Part shown: piece by piece, positions 33,433 to 42,256 of the stretch
How positions within the stretch are numbered: position 1 is the first letter of the stretch
Layout: every line of letters begins with the position of its first letter
Assembly (NCBI GenBank): GCA_040754815.1
Contig: JBFMBX010000008.1
Location: 62,001 to 126,000, forward strand
Length of the DNA stretch: 64,000 nt
Reading direction: 5' to 3'
Source of the DNA: Bellilinea sp040754815
GTDB lineage: Bacteria > Chloroflexota > Anaerolineae > Anaerolineales > Anaerolineaceae
Notes under the pieces: model-generated
Seen by the model: the letters and a program-made list of their open reading frames with translations, nothing else
Database searches by the model: none
What the model was told of the DNA's origin: nothing
Program-made: the position numbers and the translations under genes

Positions 33433-34566
33433 ATGCAACAGTTGAGCGGTTCTTCACAAACGGTGATTTCCACCTTAAAAAAGAAAAAAAGACCTCCTCT
33501 CGCCTGGGTTGGTCAGAGTTTTTTCATTTTGCTGGGTATTGTTGTTGTGGCCATTCTGGTCACTAATCTGATACGGCAACCGACATTATTTGCTCAATTC
33601 TTCATCAGCGGGCTGCAATTGGGTTTTGTGTATGCCATGATCGCTCTGGGATACACTATGGTTTATGGCATTGTTAAATTGATTAATTTTGCCCATGGTG
33701 ATGTGTTCATGGTTGGGGCATTTGTTTCGTATTTTGCGGTTGCCAACTTCCGATTGCACCAGTGGCCGCTGGCGGCTTTTCCGGATATTTCACCCGGGCT
33801 GGGTGTGGTGATCGGTTCTATAACCGTCATTTTACTTTCGATGGTAATTTGCGCTGCACTGGCTGTGACCATTGAGCGGGTTGCCTATAAACCCCTGCGG
33901 GATGCGCCGCGCATCGCAGCGTTGATTACAGCAATTGGTGTTTCTTTCTTTTTGGAATATTTTGGGGCTTTGAATTTTGTTTTTTCTCCCCGTTTTATCC
34001 CCTATGAAAGACCCTTTGAGGTGGTTGCCTGGTATATCAAAGATGGAATCCACTTAATAAAGGCCGGAGAAGCCCCCCCTGAAGGGGCAATTACTTTTTC
34101 GAATATTCTGGTTATCATCATGATTGCTTCAATTCTTGTGCAGCTTTTCCTGCAGTTTCTGGTAAAGCGCACAAAAATTGGCATTGCCATGCGGGCTTCT
34201 TCGTATGACAAACCGGCCGCAAGATTGATGGGTATTAATGTTGACTCGGTGATTTCATTCACTTTCGCCGTTGGGGCAGCCTTTGCCGGTCTGGGAGGGG
34301 TTTTATATGCCATAGCCTACAGTTCCATCTGGACTCAGCTGGGAATTTTACCGGGTTTGAAAGCATTTGTCGCGGCTGTTCTGGGTGGTATTGGCAGTAT
34401 CCCCGGTGCGTTTGTCGGTGCTTTGATTATGGGGCAGGCTGAAGCCATGACGATGGGATATATTTCTACACCTATGCGAGATGCCGTAGCATTTACGATT
34501 TTGATCATTGTGCTTCTCATTCGCCCAACGGGTATTTTTGGCGAACCGGAAAAAGAGAAAGTGTAA
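33433..34566 (+). CDS. livH: Branched-chain amino-acid ABC permease (LivH)
   Basis: A 377-residue membrane protein with about eight helices. Its conserved ISGLQLGFVYAMIALGYTMVYGIVKLINFAHGDVFMVG matches LivH. The cytoplasmic coupling loop is IGIAMRASSYDKPAARLMGIN, and GGIGSIPGAFVGALIMGQAEA is the last-helix motif. The N-terminal 35 residues are a basic extension beyond the usual start. It pairs with LivM to form the pore. Confidence 0.93.
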   Translation: MQQLSGSSQTVISTLKKKKRPPLAWVGQSFFILLGIVVVAILVTNLIRQPTLFAQFFISGLQLGFVYAMIALGYTMVYGIVKLINFAHGDVFMVGAFVSYFAVANFRLHQWPLAAFPDISPGLGVVIGSITVILLSMVICAALAVTIERVAYKPLRDAPRIAALITAIGVSFFLEYFGALNFVFSPRFIPYERPFEVVAWYIKDGIHLIKAGEAPPEGAITFSNILVIIMIASILVQLFLQFLVKRTKIGIAMRASSYDKPAARLMGINVDSVISFTFAVGAAFAGLGGVLYAIAYSSIWTQLGILPGLKAFVAAVLGGIGSIPGAFVGALIMGQAEAMTMGYISTPMRDAVAFTILIIVLLIRPTGIFGEPEKEKV

Positions 34567-34578
34567 AGGAGAGCCCCG

Positions 34579-35943
34579 ATGGAACTAGGATTTCTTTTGG
34601 GTTCGGTTGTCAAAATCATTGCCATACTTGCTTATTTATACGGTTTATTATGGGTGTTAGGACGACCTAACCGGTGGGTTCGATTGATCGGGATGATCGT
34701 CGCATTTGGCGTCATTCAACTGGCCTTGACCAGTTTTGGCGGTTTTCAAATCCTGACCAATTTTGATAGCGGTTTGCTCTTTCAGGCCTGTGCCATGACC
34801 ATGGTTGCACTGGGCTTGAATTTAATTTACGGCTTCAATGGCCAGTTCAGCCTTGGGCAATGGGGGTTTTACGGAATTGGCGCTTACGCTGCGGCGGATA
34901 TTACCTATCGCTGGATTAACGGCGATGCCAGAGGTTTACTGGTTGTTGGTTTTGGTACCATTTTGGGTGGATTGGCATTAATTCTGGTTGGGCGCTGGTT
35001 GGGTCGTTTCCGCGGTGTACCGGTTCTCTCTTCTTTTACGTTGTATTTGATCGGCGCGATTGTTGCGGGGATTGTAGCGGTATTTATTGGAAATGCACTC
35101 AACCCACTTTTTGAACCCTTGCTGGGAACAAATACCAATCCGGGAGTGCTTAATTCGCCGCTGGCATTACAGGTTGTATTCTTTCTGGCGGTTGTCTTTG
35201 CCGGAATTTTTGCGGCTGAGGTCAGTTTTCTGTTTGGTTTACCGGTACTCACCCTGGGTTCGGATTATTTCGGCATCGCGACACTCGGTTTCACCATTGT
35301 GGTCAATGTGTTGATGATCAATTCGGATACCATTTTGCCTTTCCCGGAAATGAAAGGGGGGCGGGGAATGGTGGGTATTCCCAAGTTGACGACGTGGTTC
35401 TGGGCGTTCTTTTTTATGATGGCCGTCATCATCATTATGCGTAATTTGATTCAGTCGAGTACGGGCAGAGCGATTATATCGGTACGCGAAGATGAAGTGG
35501 CTGCCAAAGCGATGGGTATTGATGTGGCAGGCTCCAAGTTGCTGGCGTTCGTGGTGGGAAGTTTCTTCGCGGGTATTGGCGGGGCTGTATATGCCCACTT
35601 CATTGGTTTCCTCAGTCCCGGCACGTTTGGTTTTCTGCAAAGTTTCAACCCGTTGATTATTGTGGTGTTTGGCGGTTTGGGCAGCATGACGGGGACAATA
35701 GCCGCCTCGTTCGGCTGGATTTTCTTCCTTGAGGGCTTGCTGCGAGTGCTGCTCAGTCAAATGGGTACCGAAGCACCTACCTGGCGGTTTGTTTTATACC
35801 CCATCACCCTCTTATTACTGATGTTAATTCGTCCACAGGGGTTATTGGGAAATCTCGAATGGGGCTTTTTGAAGCAAAAAGATGTACTTCCCAGAGAAAA
35901 GCCGCTGGCGGATAAACCTGAGATGACTGCCAGTGAAGTATGA
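34579..35943 (+). CDS. livM: Branched-chain amino-acid ABC permease (LivM)
   Basis: 454 residues, longer than the common 320-420. It has LIYGFNGQFSLGQWGFYGIGAYAAA, the LivM signature. The coupling segment is SVREDEVAAKAMGIDVAGSKLLAF, and IIVVFGGLGSMTGTIAASFGW lies near the end. About ten hydrophobic helices are present; the extra length is an added helical pair at the N-terminus and an inserted segment around 130-220. It is 12 bp after livH. Confidence 0.92.
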   Translation: MELGFLLGSVVKIIAILAYLYGLLWVLGRPNRWVRLIGMIVAFGVIQLALTSFGGFQILTNFDSGLLFQACAMTMVALGLNLIYGFNGQFSLGQWGFYGIGAYAAADITYRWINGDARGLLVVGFGTILGGLALILVGRWLGRFRGVPVLSSFTLYLIGAIVAGIVAVFIGNALNPLFEPLLGTNTNPGVLNSPLALQVVFFLAVVFAGIFAAEVSFLFGLPVLTLGSDYFGIATLGFTIVVNVLMINSDTILPFPEMKGGRGMVGIPKLTTWFWAFFFMMAVIIIMRNLIQSSTGRAIISVREDEVAAKAMGIDVAGSKLLAFVVGSFFAGIGGAVYAHFIGFLSPGTFGFLQSFNPLIIVVFGGLGSMTGTIAASFGWIFFLEGLLRVLLSQMGTEAPTWRFVLYPITLLLLMLIRPQGLLGNLEWGFLKQKDVLPREKPLADKPEMTASEV

Positions 35944-35953
35944 GGTGACTTCT

Positions 35954-36745
35954 ATGATGACCACTATATCAACCATTCTCGATATCAAAGATCTCACCAA
36001 ATTCTTCGGCGGGCTGGGAGCCGTTCGGAATTTCGATTTGACTTTAAAGAAAGGTGATCTCAACGGTTTGATTGGCCCGAACGGCGCGGGTAAAACCACC
36101 GTCTTTAATTTAATTACCGGTATTTATGAGCCTACCGCTGGTGAGATTCTATTTGACAATACCTCGATTGTTGGTTTACAGCCTTTTGAAATTACAAGGC
36201 TGGGAATTGCCCGGACTTTCCAGAACATTCGGTTGTTTTCCAACCTGACGGTGCTGGATAACGTGCGCATTGCGTATCACCCTCACACCAGGTACGGTTT
36301 AGCGGATGGTATTTTTCACAACCAGAAGTTTCATGTTCACGAGAAAGAACTCACCGAGAAGGCGCAGGAGTTTCTGGCAATTTTTGGGTTGGAGCATTTG
36401 CAAAATGAGATAGCCAAAAACCTGCCTTACGGACAGCAGCGCCGGGTTGAAATTGCCCGAGCGCTGGCTTGTGAACCCCGCTTGTTGCTGCTGGACGAAC
36501 CGGCAGCAGGTATGAACCCGCGAGAAATTCTGGAATTGATGGATCTGATTCATTTTATCCACGACCGCTTTGACCTGACCATTCTTTTGATCGAACATCA
36601 GATGCGAGTGGTGATGGGAATTTGTAAATACATCACCGTAATGGACTTCGGTCAGGTGATTGCTCGCGGTACTCCAAAGGAAATCCAGGAAAATGAACGG
36701 GTGATTGAGGCTTATCTTGGAAAAGGAGCAGGCCATGCTGCTTGA
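35954..36745 (+). CDS. livG: Branched-chain amino-acid ABC ATPase (LivG)
   Basis: 263 residues. Walker A GPNGAGKTTVFNLITG, Q loop RTFQNIRLF, signature LPYGQQRRVEIARAL, Walker B LLLLDEPAAGMNP and the H loop in LLIEHQMRVV are all intact. I chose the ATG at 35954 (GAGGT upstream); an in-frame ATG at 35933 overlaps livM. It forms the ATPase pair with LivF. Confidence 0.95.
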   Translation: MMTTISTILDIKDLTKFFGGLGAVRNFDLTLKKGDLNGLIGPNGAGKTTVFNLITGIYEPTAGEILFDNTSIVGLQPFEITRLGIARTFQNIRLFSNLTVLDNVRIAYHPHTRYGLADGIFHNQKFHVHEKELTEKAQEFLAIFGLEHLQNEIAKNLPYGQQRRVEIARALACEPRLLLLDEPAAGMNPREILELMDLIHFIHDRFDLTILLIEHQMRVVMGICKYITVMDFGQVIARGTPKEIQENERVIEAYLGKGAGHAA

Positions 36746-37442
36746 AGTTGAAGATTTGAATGTGTATTACGGCGCTATTCATGCTTTGCAGGGCGTTTCT
36801 TTTCATGTGGAAGAAGGTGAAATTGTTACTTTAATCGGTGCAAATGGGGCGGGGAAATCCACAACCCTGCGAACGATATCGGGCTTATTGCGCTCCCGCA
36901 CGGGGCATATCAAGTTCAAAGGTCAGGATATTTCAATGATGCCCGCAGACCAGATTGTGAAGTTGGGGATCAGTCATGTGCCGGAGGGGCGCAAGATTTT
37001 TGCACCATTGACGGTCAAAGAGAATTTGTTGATGGGTGCCTATACGCGCAACGATCCCACCGAAATCGAACGCTCGATGCAGCGTGTTTTTACCAGTTTC
37101 CCGCGACTGAAGGAGCGTTTGAACCAGTTAGGAGGAACGCTCTCCGGCGGTGAACAACAAATGCTGGCAACCGGCCGTGGTTTGATGAGCCGCCCGACCC
37201 TTTTGATGATGGATGAGCCCTCAATGGGATTGAGTCCCATTCTGGTTGAAGAAATCTTCAACATCATCAAGGACATCAATTCGCAAGGCACCAGCATTTT
37301 ACTGGTGGAGCAAAATGCTCAAATGGCGCTGTCCATTTCTCATCGGGCTTATGTGCTGGAAACCGGTCGGATTGTGCTTTCTGGAACTGCCAGAGAAATT
37401 GCTGAAAATCCGCGGGTCAAGGAAGCCTATTTGGGCGTGTAA
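36735..37442 (+). CDS. livF: Branched-chain amino-acid ABC ATPase (LivF)
   Basis: 235 residues. Walker A GANGAGKSTTLRTISG, signature TLSGGEQQMLATGRGLM, Walker B LLMMDEPSMGLSP and LVEQNAQMALSISHRAYVLE are typical of LivF. AAGGAG precedes the ATG at 36735, inside the livG end. Its stop lies 9 bp from the 3' end of the oppositely oriented RNase P RNA gene. Confidence 0.95.
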   Translation: MLLEVEDLNVYYGAIHALQGVSFHVEEGEIVTLIGANGAGKSTTLRTISGLLRSRTGHIKFKGQDISMMPADQIVKLGISHVPEGRKIFAPLTVKENLLMGAYTRNDPTEIERSMQRVFTSFPRLKERLNQLGGTLSGGEQQMLATGRGLMSRPTLLMMDEPSMGLSPILVEEIFNIIKDINSQGTSILLVEQNAQMALSISHRAYVLETGRIVLSGTAREIAENPRVKEAYLGV

Positions 37443-37451
37443 GTAAGTTAC

Positions 37452-37832
37452 CGGGCTGGCCTGTAAGCCGCATTCTGTCCACCCGCAGGGTATCCCAAAG
37501 GGGACGACTGCGGGTGGGGTGATCATCTCTCTTGACCGGCTGTTACCAGACGGTTCTATGCAGCCTACCCGGAACTCAAACGGGACGAGCAGCCCCTCGT
37601 TCCTGCTTGGCTTTGCTCCCGGCGGGGGTTGCCTGGCAGCCGCATTACTGCGGACTCCGGTGGTCTCTTACACCACCTTTTCACCCTTACTGCTCAAAAG
37701 AGCAGCGGTTTGTTTCTGTGGCCCGATCCAGCAGGTTACCCCGCTCCGGGTGTTACCCGGCGCCGTGCTCTGTGGAGTGCGGACTTTCCTCAGCAGTGCA
37801 GATGCACTGCCGCGATCACCCGGCCAGCCCGG
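37452..37832 (-). ncRNA. rnpB: RNase P RNA, bacterial type A
   Basis: Read on the minus strand, about 381 nt. The 5' and 3' ends form an 11-bp P1 helix (37822-37832 with 37452-37462). The universally conserved GAGGAAAGTCCGCAC follows near the 5' end, and ACAGAATGCGGCTTACAGGCC, containing CR V and the P4 3' strand, is at the 3' end. It is the catalytic RNA that matures tRNA 5' ends. Open frames in the opposite strand across this region are not genes. Confidence 0.95.
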
Positions 37833-37840
37833 TTAATAAA

Positions 37841-37869
37841 AATATACCCTAAGAAATGTTAAACGTAAA
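37841..37869 (-). promoter_or_regulatory. rnpB promoter
   Basis: On the minus strand, TTTACG (37864-37869), 17 bp, TATATT (37841-37846), ending 8 nt before the RNA 5' end. The tpiA -10 TATAAT (37871-37876, plus strand) is back-to-back with it. Confidence 0.5.
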
Positions 37870-37908
37870 GTATAATCAAAGAAAGTAATTTTTTTCACGG
37901 AGGGAACA

Positions 37909-38667
37909 ATGCGTAAACCACTGATTGCTGGGAACTGGAAAATGAATAAAACGGTTGAACAGGCGCGGGCGCTGGTTGCTGAAATGCTGCCGGGGTTGCA
38001 ATCTTTTTCAAATGTCGAGCGAGTGCTTTGCCCACCTTTTACTGCGCTGATGCCCATTTCGGCGATGCTGGTGGGGACTGAAATTGGATTGGGTGCGCAA
38101 AATATGCACTGGGAAGCGCAAGGAGCGTTTACCGGTGAAGTTTCGCCCGTCATGGTGAAGGAATTTTGTCAGTATGTTATTCTGGGACATTCCGAACGGC
38201 GGACATATTTTGGTGAAACAGATCAAACCGTTAATAAAAAAGTTCATGCCGCACTGGCTAACCAGTTGATTCCCATTGTTTGTGTTGGGGAAACGCTGGA
38301 AGAAAATGAAGCCGGCCGGACGGCGGAAGTAGTTGCCCGGCAGGTCTGTGACGGCTTAAAGGGTGTTCCAAAAGATCAGGCCGGTAAATTGGTGATTGCC
38401 TATGAGCCTGTTTGGGCAATCGGCACAGGCCGAGCAGCCAGCGGCGAGGTGGCTAACCGGGTGCTGGCGGAAATTATCCGCCCTGCGCTGGCGGGTTTAT
38501 TCGATACCAGTACTGCTCAGCAGATCCGTATTTTATATGGCGGTTCGGTAACGGCTGCCAACGCGCAAGAATTCTTCGGTCAATCCGAAATAGACGGCGC
38601 ACTGGTAGGTGGTGCCAGTCTCAAACCTGTGGAATTCGTTAATATCGTTGCTGCTGCCGCAAAGTGA
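37909..38667 (+). CDS. tpiA: Triosephosphate isomerase
   Basis: 252 residues. The substrate Lys is in AGNWKMNKT, the catalytic His in ILGHSERRTYFGE, the catalytic Glu in IAYEPVWAIGTGRAAS (with lid loop 6), and the phosphate loops are ILYGGSVTAANA and DGALVGGASL. It interconverts DHAP and glyceraldehyde-3-phosphate. A GGAGGG lies 5 nt before the ATG. It overlaps the next gene (GTGA). Confidence 0.97.
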   Translation: MRKPLIAGNWKMNKTVEQARALVAEMLPGLQSFSNVERVLCPPFTALMPISAMLVGTEIGLGAQNMHWEAQGAFTGEVSPVMVKEFCQYVILGHSERRTYFGETDQTVNKKVHAALANQLIPIVCVGETLEENEAGRTAEVVARQVCDGLKGVPKDQAGKLVIAYEPVWAIGTGRAASGEVANRVLAEIIRPALAGLFDTSTAQQIRILYGGSVTAANAQEFFGQSEIDGALVGGASLKPVEFVNIVAAAAK

Positions 38668-39425
38668 GTTTCATTGAACCCTATAGCGGGCTGATTTACT
38701 TTATCCTTAGCCTGCTGATTTATCTCGTGGTGCAGCGCAGGCTGCACCACGAGATTCAGGGGGTGTTTTTATTATTGACGCGCAATGCAGCGGTTGCACT
38801 GGGTTTGTTTGCTCTCTTATTTTTCCCCGGCGTTTTTATTCACGAATTCAGTCATTGGGTTACGGCCAAACTGCTCAGAGTGCGTACGGGGAAGTTTTCC
38901 CTTCTCCCACAATTACAACCTGACGGTAGTTTGAGATTGGGTTATGTGGAAGCTGCACCGGCGGATTTTTTTCGAGAAACCCTGATCGGAGCAGCGCCTT
39001 TTTTCAGCGGGGTGCTGGCGGTTGGTTGGATTGCCGTACAACGGCTGAATATTCTCTCGATAGGGTTTAATCAAGCGGATTTAACCGCCATGCAGATAAT
39101 GGAAACTTTGGACAGAATGATCAATCAACCCGATTTCTGGTTGTGGTTTTATCTGGCCTTTACCATCAGTTCCACAATGCTGCCTTCGGCTTCGGATCGG
39201 AGATCATGGCTGCCGATGAGTCTGGTTATCGGATTGATTGTTTTCCTGTTTATTGTTTTAGGGGCGGGGGAGTGGCTGCTCATCATGGTTCAGCCGATCA
39301 ATCAAATTTTGAAGGCAATTTCACTGGTGTTTGTATTTTCTTTAGTTCTGCATGGGTTACTGATTCTTCCCTTCTGGTTGTTTCGAAAGATTTTGAGCAG
39401 AATGACAGGGCTGGATGTAATTTGA
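38664..39425 (+). CDS. M50-like membrane metalloprotease homologue
   Basis: 253 residues from a GTG overlapping the tpiA stop. About six helices are present. PGVFIHEFSHWVTAKLL supplies an HExxH zinc motif inside a helix at about residues 67-71, as in site-2 proteases. The expected second metal motif (NxxPxxxLDG) is not seen, so activity is uncertain and it may be a pseudo-protease. The segment YLVVQRRLHHEI is encoded by a perfect 15-bp inverted repeat. Confidence 0.65.
   Translation: MSFIEPYSGLIYFILSLLIYLVVQRRLHHEIQGVFLLLTRNAAVALGLFALLFFPGVFIHEFSHWVTAKLLRVRTGKFSLLPQLQPDGSLRLGYVEAAPADFFRETLIGAAPFFSGVLAVGWIAVQRLNILSIGFNQADLTAMQIMETLDRMINQPDFWLWFYLAFTISSTMLPSASDRRSWLPMSLVIGLIVFLFIVLGAGEWLLIMVQPINQILKAISLVFVFSLVLHGLLILPFWLFRKILSRMTGLDVI
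38722..38755. repeat. Perfect 15-bp inverted repeat inside the M50-like gene
   Basis: ATCTCGTGGTGCAGC (38722-38736), loop GCAG, and its exact reverse complement (38741-38755). It lies about 60 bp into the coding sequence. In mRNA it would form a very stable hairpin just downstream of the start. Confidence 0.9.
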
Positions 39426-39514
39426 CAAACATCATCTGTTATTGGGGAATAAGGTTAGATGTAAAAAAGATGATTTTTCGCTAGAATGAGAGAGAAATAC
39501 CAAGGAGAATCCCA

Positions 39515-40504
39515 TTGTTTACAGATTCATTCGGCAGACAAATAACCTATTTGCGGATTTCGGTGACCGACCGGTGCAACTTTCGGTGCGTGTATTGTAT
39601 GCCGCCGGAGGGCATAAAACACGTACCTCACGAACGTATCATGCGCTATGAAGAAATTGCCGAGGTCGTTAAAATTGCAGCCCAACAAGGAATTCGTAAA
39701 GTCCGAATCACAGGCGGAGAGCCGCTGGTTCGTGCTGATTTACCACGACTGGTGGAGATGCTCTCTTCGACAGAAGGGATTGAGGACATCAGCCTGACGA
39801 CTAACGGTATTTTGCTGGAAAAGTACGCACGTGCGCTTGCTGAAGCAGGTTTGAAGCGGGTAAATATCAGTCTGGATACACTGAATGCCGAAAAATTTGC
39901 GCGAATTACCCGCGGAGGGAATTTAGACAAGGTATTAGAGGGGATTGCGGCGGCAGAAGCCTGTGGGTTGACGCCGATTAAGATCAATACGGTAATTATG
40001 CGCGGGGTTAATGATGATGAATTGATTGATCTGGCAAAATTAACCTTGACTCACGCCTGGAATCTTCGTTTTATTGAACTGATGCCGATTGAAAATCAAC
40101 AACCGTGGGGGGAAGGATTCCCGCCGCCGGAAAAAATATTCATGCCGGTCAGTGAAGTGATGGCGATGCTGCAACCATTCGGTTTACAGATGGTCGAATT
40201 ACCCGGCGATTCTGGCCCGGCAGTACCTTACCGCCTGCAAGGGGGAATGGGAACGGTGGGGTTTATTTCACCGTTGACCGAACAACACTTTTGCCAGCGT
40301 TGCAATCGAATGCGTTTGACGGCAGATGGCAACCTGCGACCCTGCCTGATGAATAATATTGAAATCCCGGTATTGCCGGCACTGCGTGCCGGCAAACCGA
40401 TTTTGCCATTGTTAGAAGAAGCGGTGATGAGAAAGCCAATCTCTCATCAGCTGGCTAATCACATAACTCCAAATGGGCGCTGTATGATTCAAATTGGAGG
40501 GTAG
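39515..40504 (+). CDS. moaA: GTP 3',8-cyclase (molybdopterin synthesis)
   Basis: 329 residues from a TTG with AAGGAG upstream. The radical-SAM cluster motif is VTDRCNFRCVYCMPPEG, RITGGEPLVRADLP binds SAM, and the C-terminal second 4Fe-4S cluster uses FCQRCNRMRLTADGNLRPCL. It rearranges GTP in the first step of molybdenum cofactor synthesis. The last residues are GRCMIQIGG where classical MoaA ends in GG, so the double-Gly tail is present. No other moa gene is in the window. Confidence 0.95.
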   Translation: MFTDSFGRQITYLRISVTDRCNFRCVYCMPPEGIKHVPHERIMRYEEIAEVVKIAAQQGIRKVRITGGEPLVRADLPRLVEMLSSTEGIEDISLTTNGILLEKYARALAEAGLKRVNISLDTLNAEKFARITRGGNLDKVLEGIAAAEACGLTPIKINTVIMRGVNDDELIDLAKLTLTHAWNLRFIELMPIENQQPWGEGFPPPEKIFMPVSEVMAMLQPFGLQMVELPGDSGPAVPYRLQGGMGTVGFISPLTEQHFCQRCNRMRLTADGNLRPCLMNNIEIPVLPALRAGKPILPLLEEAVMRKPISHQLANHITPNGRCMIQIGG

Positions 40505-40511
40505 GTTTTTC

Positions 40512-41138
40512 CTAACCCGTCCCAAACTGGCGGTCACCGGCATCCCCAAGGCCGGGAACGATATAACCGATTTCGTTCAGATGATCATCCACAGCAGCCA
40601 GATGAATGGGAACATCGGGGTGATGCTGCTGCATGTTTTCGATGCCTTCCGGTGCGCCAATTAACCCCATAAATTTAATGCGTTTTACGCCCCATTGCTT
40701 GAGAATATCCACCGTGGCAACGGCAGAGCCGCCCGTAGCCAGCATGGGATCGAGAATCAGGCATACCGAAACACGCGGTTCGGTGGGAAGTTTGTTGTAG
40801 TATTGAACAGGTTTGAGGGTCTTTTCGTCACGGTAGATGCCAATATGCCAGACCTCGGCGGAGGGCATCATTTCCCAAATGCCTTCCACCATTCCGAGAC
40901 CGGCACGCAAAATCGGCACCAGACCGATCTTCTCCAATAATTCTGCGCCGGGGGCAATGCCAAGCGGAGTTTGTACCTGAATTGGCTGCACCAGCAAATC
41001 GGCAGTGGCTTCGTAAGCAAGTAAGATGGTGATTTCCCGCACCAGTTCTCGAAATTTTTTCGGTTCGGTCTGTGTTGAACGCAATTTTGCCAGTTTGTGA
41101 GCGACCAGCGGATGTTGGGAGACAAAGAGTTGAGACAT
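40512..41138 (-). CDS. upp: Uracil phosphoribosyltransferase
   Basis: 208 residues. PILRAGLGMVEGIWEMMP, YRDEKTLKPVQYYNKLP, LILDPMLATGGSAVATVDIL (PRPP loop) and YIVPGLGDAGDRQFGT are the family hallmarks. It makes UMP from uracil and PRPP. AAGGAG precedes the ATG. Confidence 0.97.
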   Translation of the reverse strand: MSQLFVSQHPLVAHKLAKLRSTQTEPKKFRELVREITILLAYEATADLLVQPIQVQTPLGIAPGAELLEKIGLVPILRAGLGMVEGIWEMMPSAEVWHIGIYRDEKTLKPVQYYNKLPTEPRVSVCLILDPMLATGGSAVATVDILKQWGVKRIKFMGLIGAPEGIENMQQHHPDVPIHLAAVDDHLNEIGYIVPGLGDAGDRQFGTG

Positions 41139-41165
41139 ATCTGCTCCTTGGAGAAGATTTTACCA

Positions 41166-41202
41166 ATTATAATCCATTCCCTGAAACGAAAGAGGGTATA
41201 AT
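41166..41202. promoter_or_regulatory. Divergent promoters of upp and ruvB
   Basis: ATTATAAT at 41166-41173 reads as TATAAT on both strands; the minus-strand copy (41166-41171) suits upp. A second plus-strand TATAAT at 41197-41202 ends 7 nt before the ruvB ATG, so ruvB is probably leaderless. Confidence 0.55.
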
Positions 41203-41209
41203 CGTTGCC

Positions 41210-42256
41210 ATGAGTGATTCACCACGCAGACTGATACACCCAGAAGCACGCCCGGATGATCGGCTGGATCAGGCTATGCGTCCCCGTCACTTAAACGAAG
41301 TGATCGGTCAGGATCAGGTTCGGGAAAATCTGGCGATCTTGATTAGCGCAGCCCGCAAGCGCAATGAGCCGCTGGATCATGTGCTTTTTTATGGCCCGCC
41401 GGGGCTGGGAAAGACCACCCTGGCTCATGTTCTGGCGAACGAAATGGGGGTCAATATCAAAATTACAGCCGGTCCGGCGGTGGAACGGGCGGGAGACCTG
41501 GCCGCCATTTTGACCAATCTGCATGCCGGAGATATTCTTTTCATTGATGAAATTCACCGGCTGGGAAAAGCGGTTGAAGAAGTGCTATACCCTGCCATGG
41601 AAGATTTTGCGCTGGATATTGTCATCGGCAAAGGGCCTTCGGCGCGGTCTATTCGATTGAAGTTGCCGCGTTTTTCGGTGATTGGTGCAACCACCCGCCT
41701 GGCACTGGTCAGCGCACCGCTGCGTGCCCGGTTTGGTGCGGTTTACCGCCTGGATTATTATGAATTTGAACCGATGTGTGTCATTGTCGAACGGGCTGCT
41801 CAAATACTGAAGGTACCGGCAGAACGGGGCGGCATTGAAGAAATTGCCCGCCGTGCGCGGGGAACGCCGCGGGTTGCAATTCGTTTGCTGCGCCGGGTGC
41901 GCGATTTTGCTCAGGTTCGGGCCGATGGGGCAATTAGCCGTGAGGTGGCCCGGGAAGCGTTGAATCTGTTGAATGTAGATCCGCTCGGTCTGGATGATGT
42001 GGACAGGCGCGTGTTAAGCACGGTGATCGAAAAATACGGCGGAGGCCCGGTTGGCCTGAATACCATTGCTGCTTCTATCGGGGAAGAACCCGATACGATT
42101 ATGGATGTGGTGGAACCGTATCTGTTACAACTGGGATTTTTAGACCGCACACCTCAGGGACGGGTGGCTACCCGGCTGGCTTATGAACATTTGGGTTTTG
42201 TGTTTCCGGGTGAACAGCGTCAACCAACGCTTTTTGACGAACCAAAAACCGAATAA
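41210..42256 (+). CDS. ruvB: Holliday junction branch-migration ATPase RuvB
   Basis: 348 residues. Starts MSDSPRRLIHPEARPDD and continues LRPxxLxExIGQDQVRENL in family style. Walker A is FYGPPGLGKTTLAHVLANE, Walker B LFIDEIHRL, sensor 1 FSVIGATTRLALVSAPLR, and a C-terminal winged helix ends LGFLDRTPQGRVAT. It is the hexameric motor of Holliday junction resolution. I chose the ATG at 41210 (family start, -10 box 7 nt upstream, no Shine-Dalgarno) over a long upstream extension. The stop overlaps the queA start (TAATG). Confidence 0.96.
   Translation: MSDSPRRLIHPEARPDDRLDQAMRPRHLNEVIGQDQVRENLAILISAARKRNEPLDHVLFYGPPGLGKTTLAHVLANEMGVNIKITAGPAVERAGDLAAILTNLHAGDILFIDEIHRLGKAVEEVLYPAMEDFALDIVIGKGPSARSIRLKLPRFSVIGATTRLALVSAPLRARFGAVYRLDYYEFEPMCVIVERAAQILKVPAERGGIEEIARRARGTPRVAIRLLRRVRDFAQVRADGAISREVAREALNLLNVDPLGLDDVDRRVLSTVIEKYGGGPVGLNTIAASIGEEPDTIMDVVEPYLLQLGFLDRTPQGRVATRLAYEHLGFVFPGEQRQPTLFDEPKTE

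Noticed and set aside
37519..37862. Three overlapping plus-strand open frames of about 77-106 codons
   Set aside because: They lie entirely within the RNase P RNA on the other strand and show no protein-like motifs.
39422..39427. TTGACA at the end of the M50-like gene as a moaA -35 box
   Set aside because: No -10-like hexamer occurs at the right distance; the nearest good one (TAGAAT at 39482) is 54 bp away.
41072..41209. 46-residue N-terminal extension of RuvB
   Set aside because: It overlaps the upp gene and both promoters, and the family starts at the ATG at 41210.
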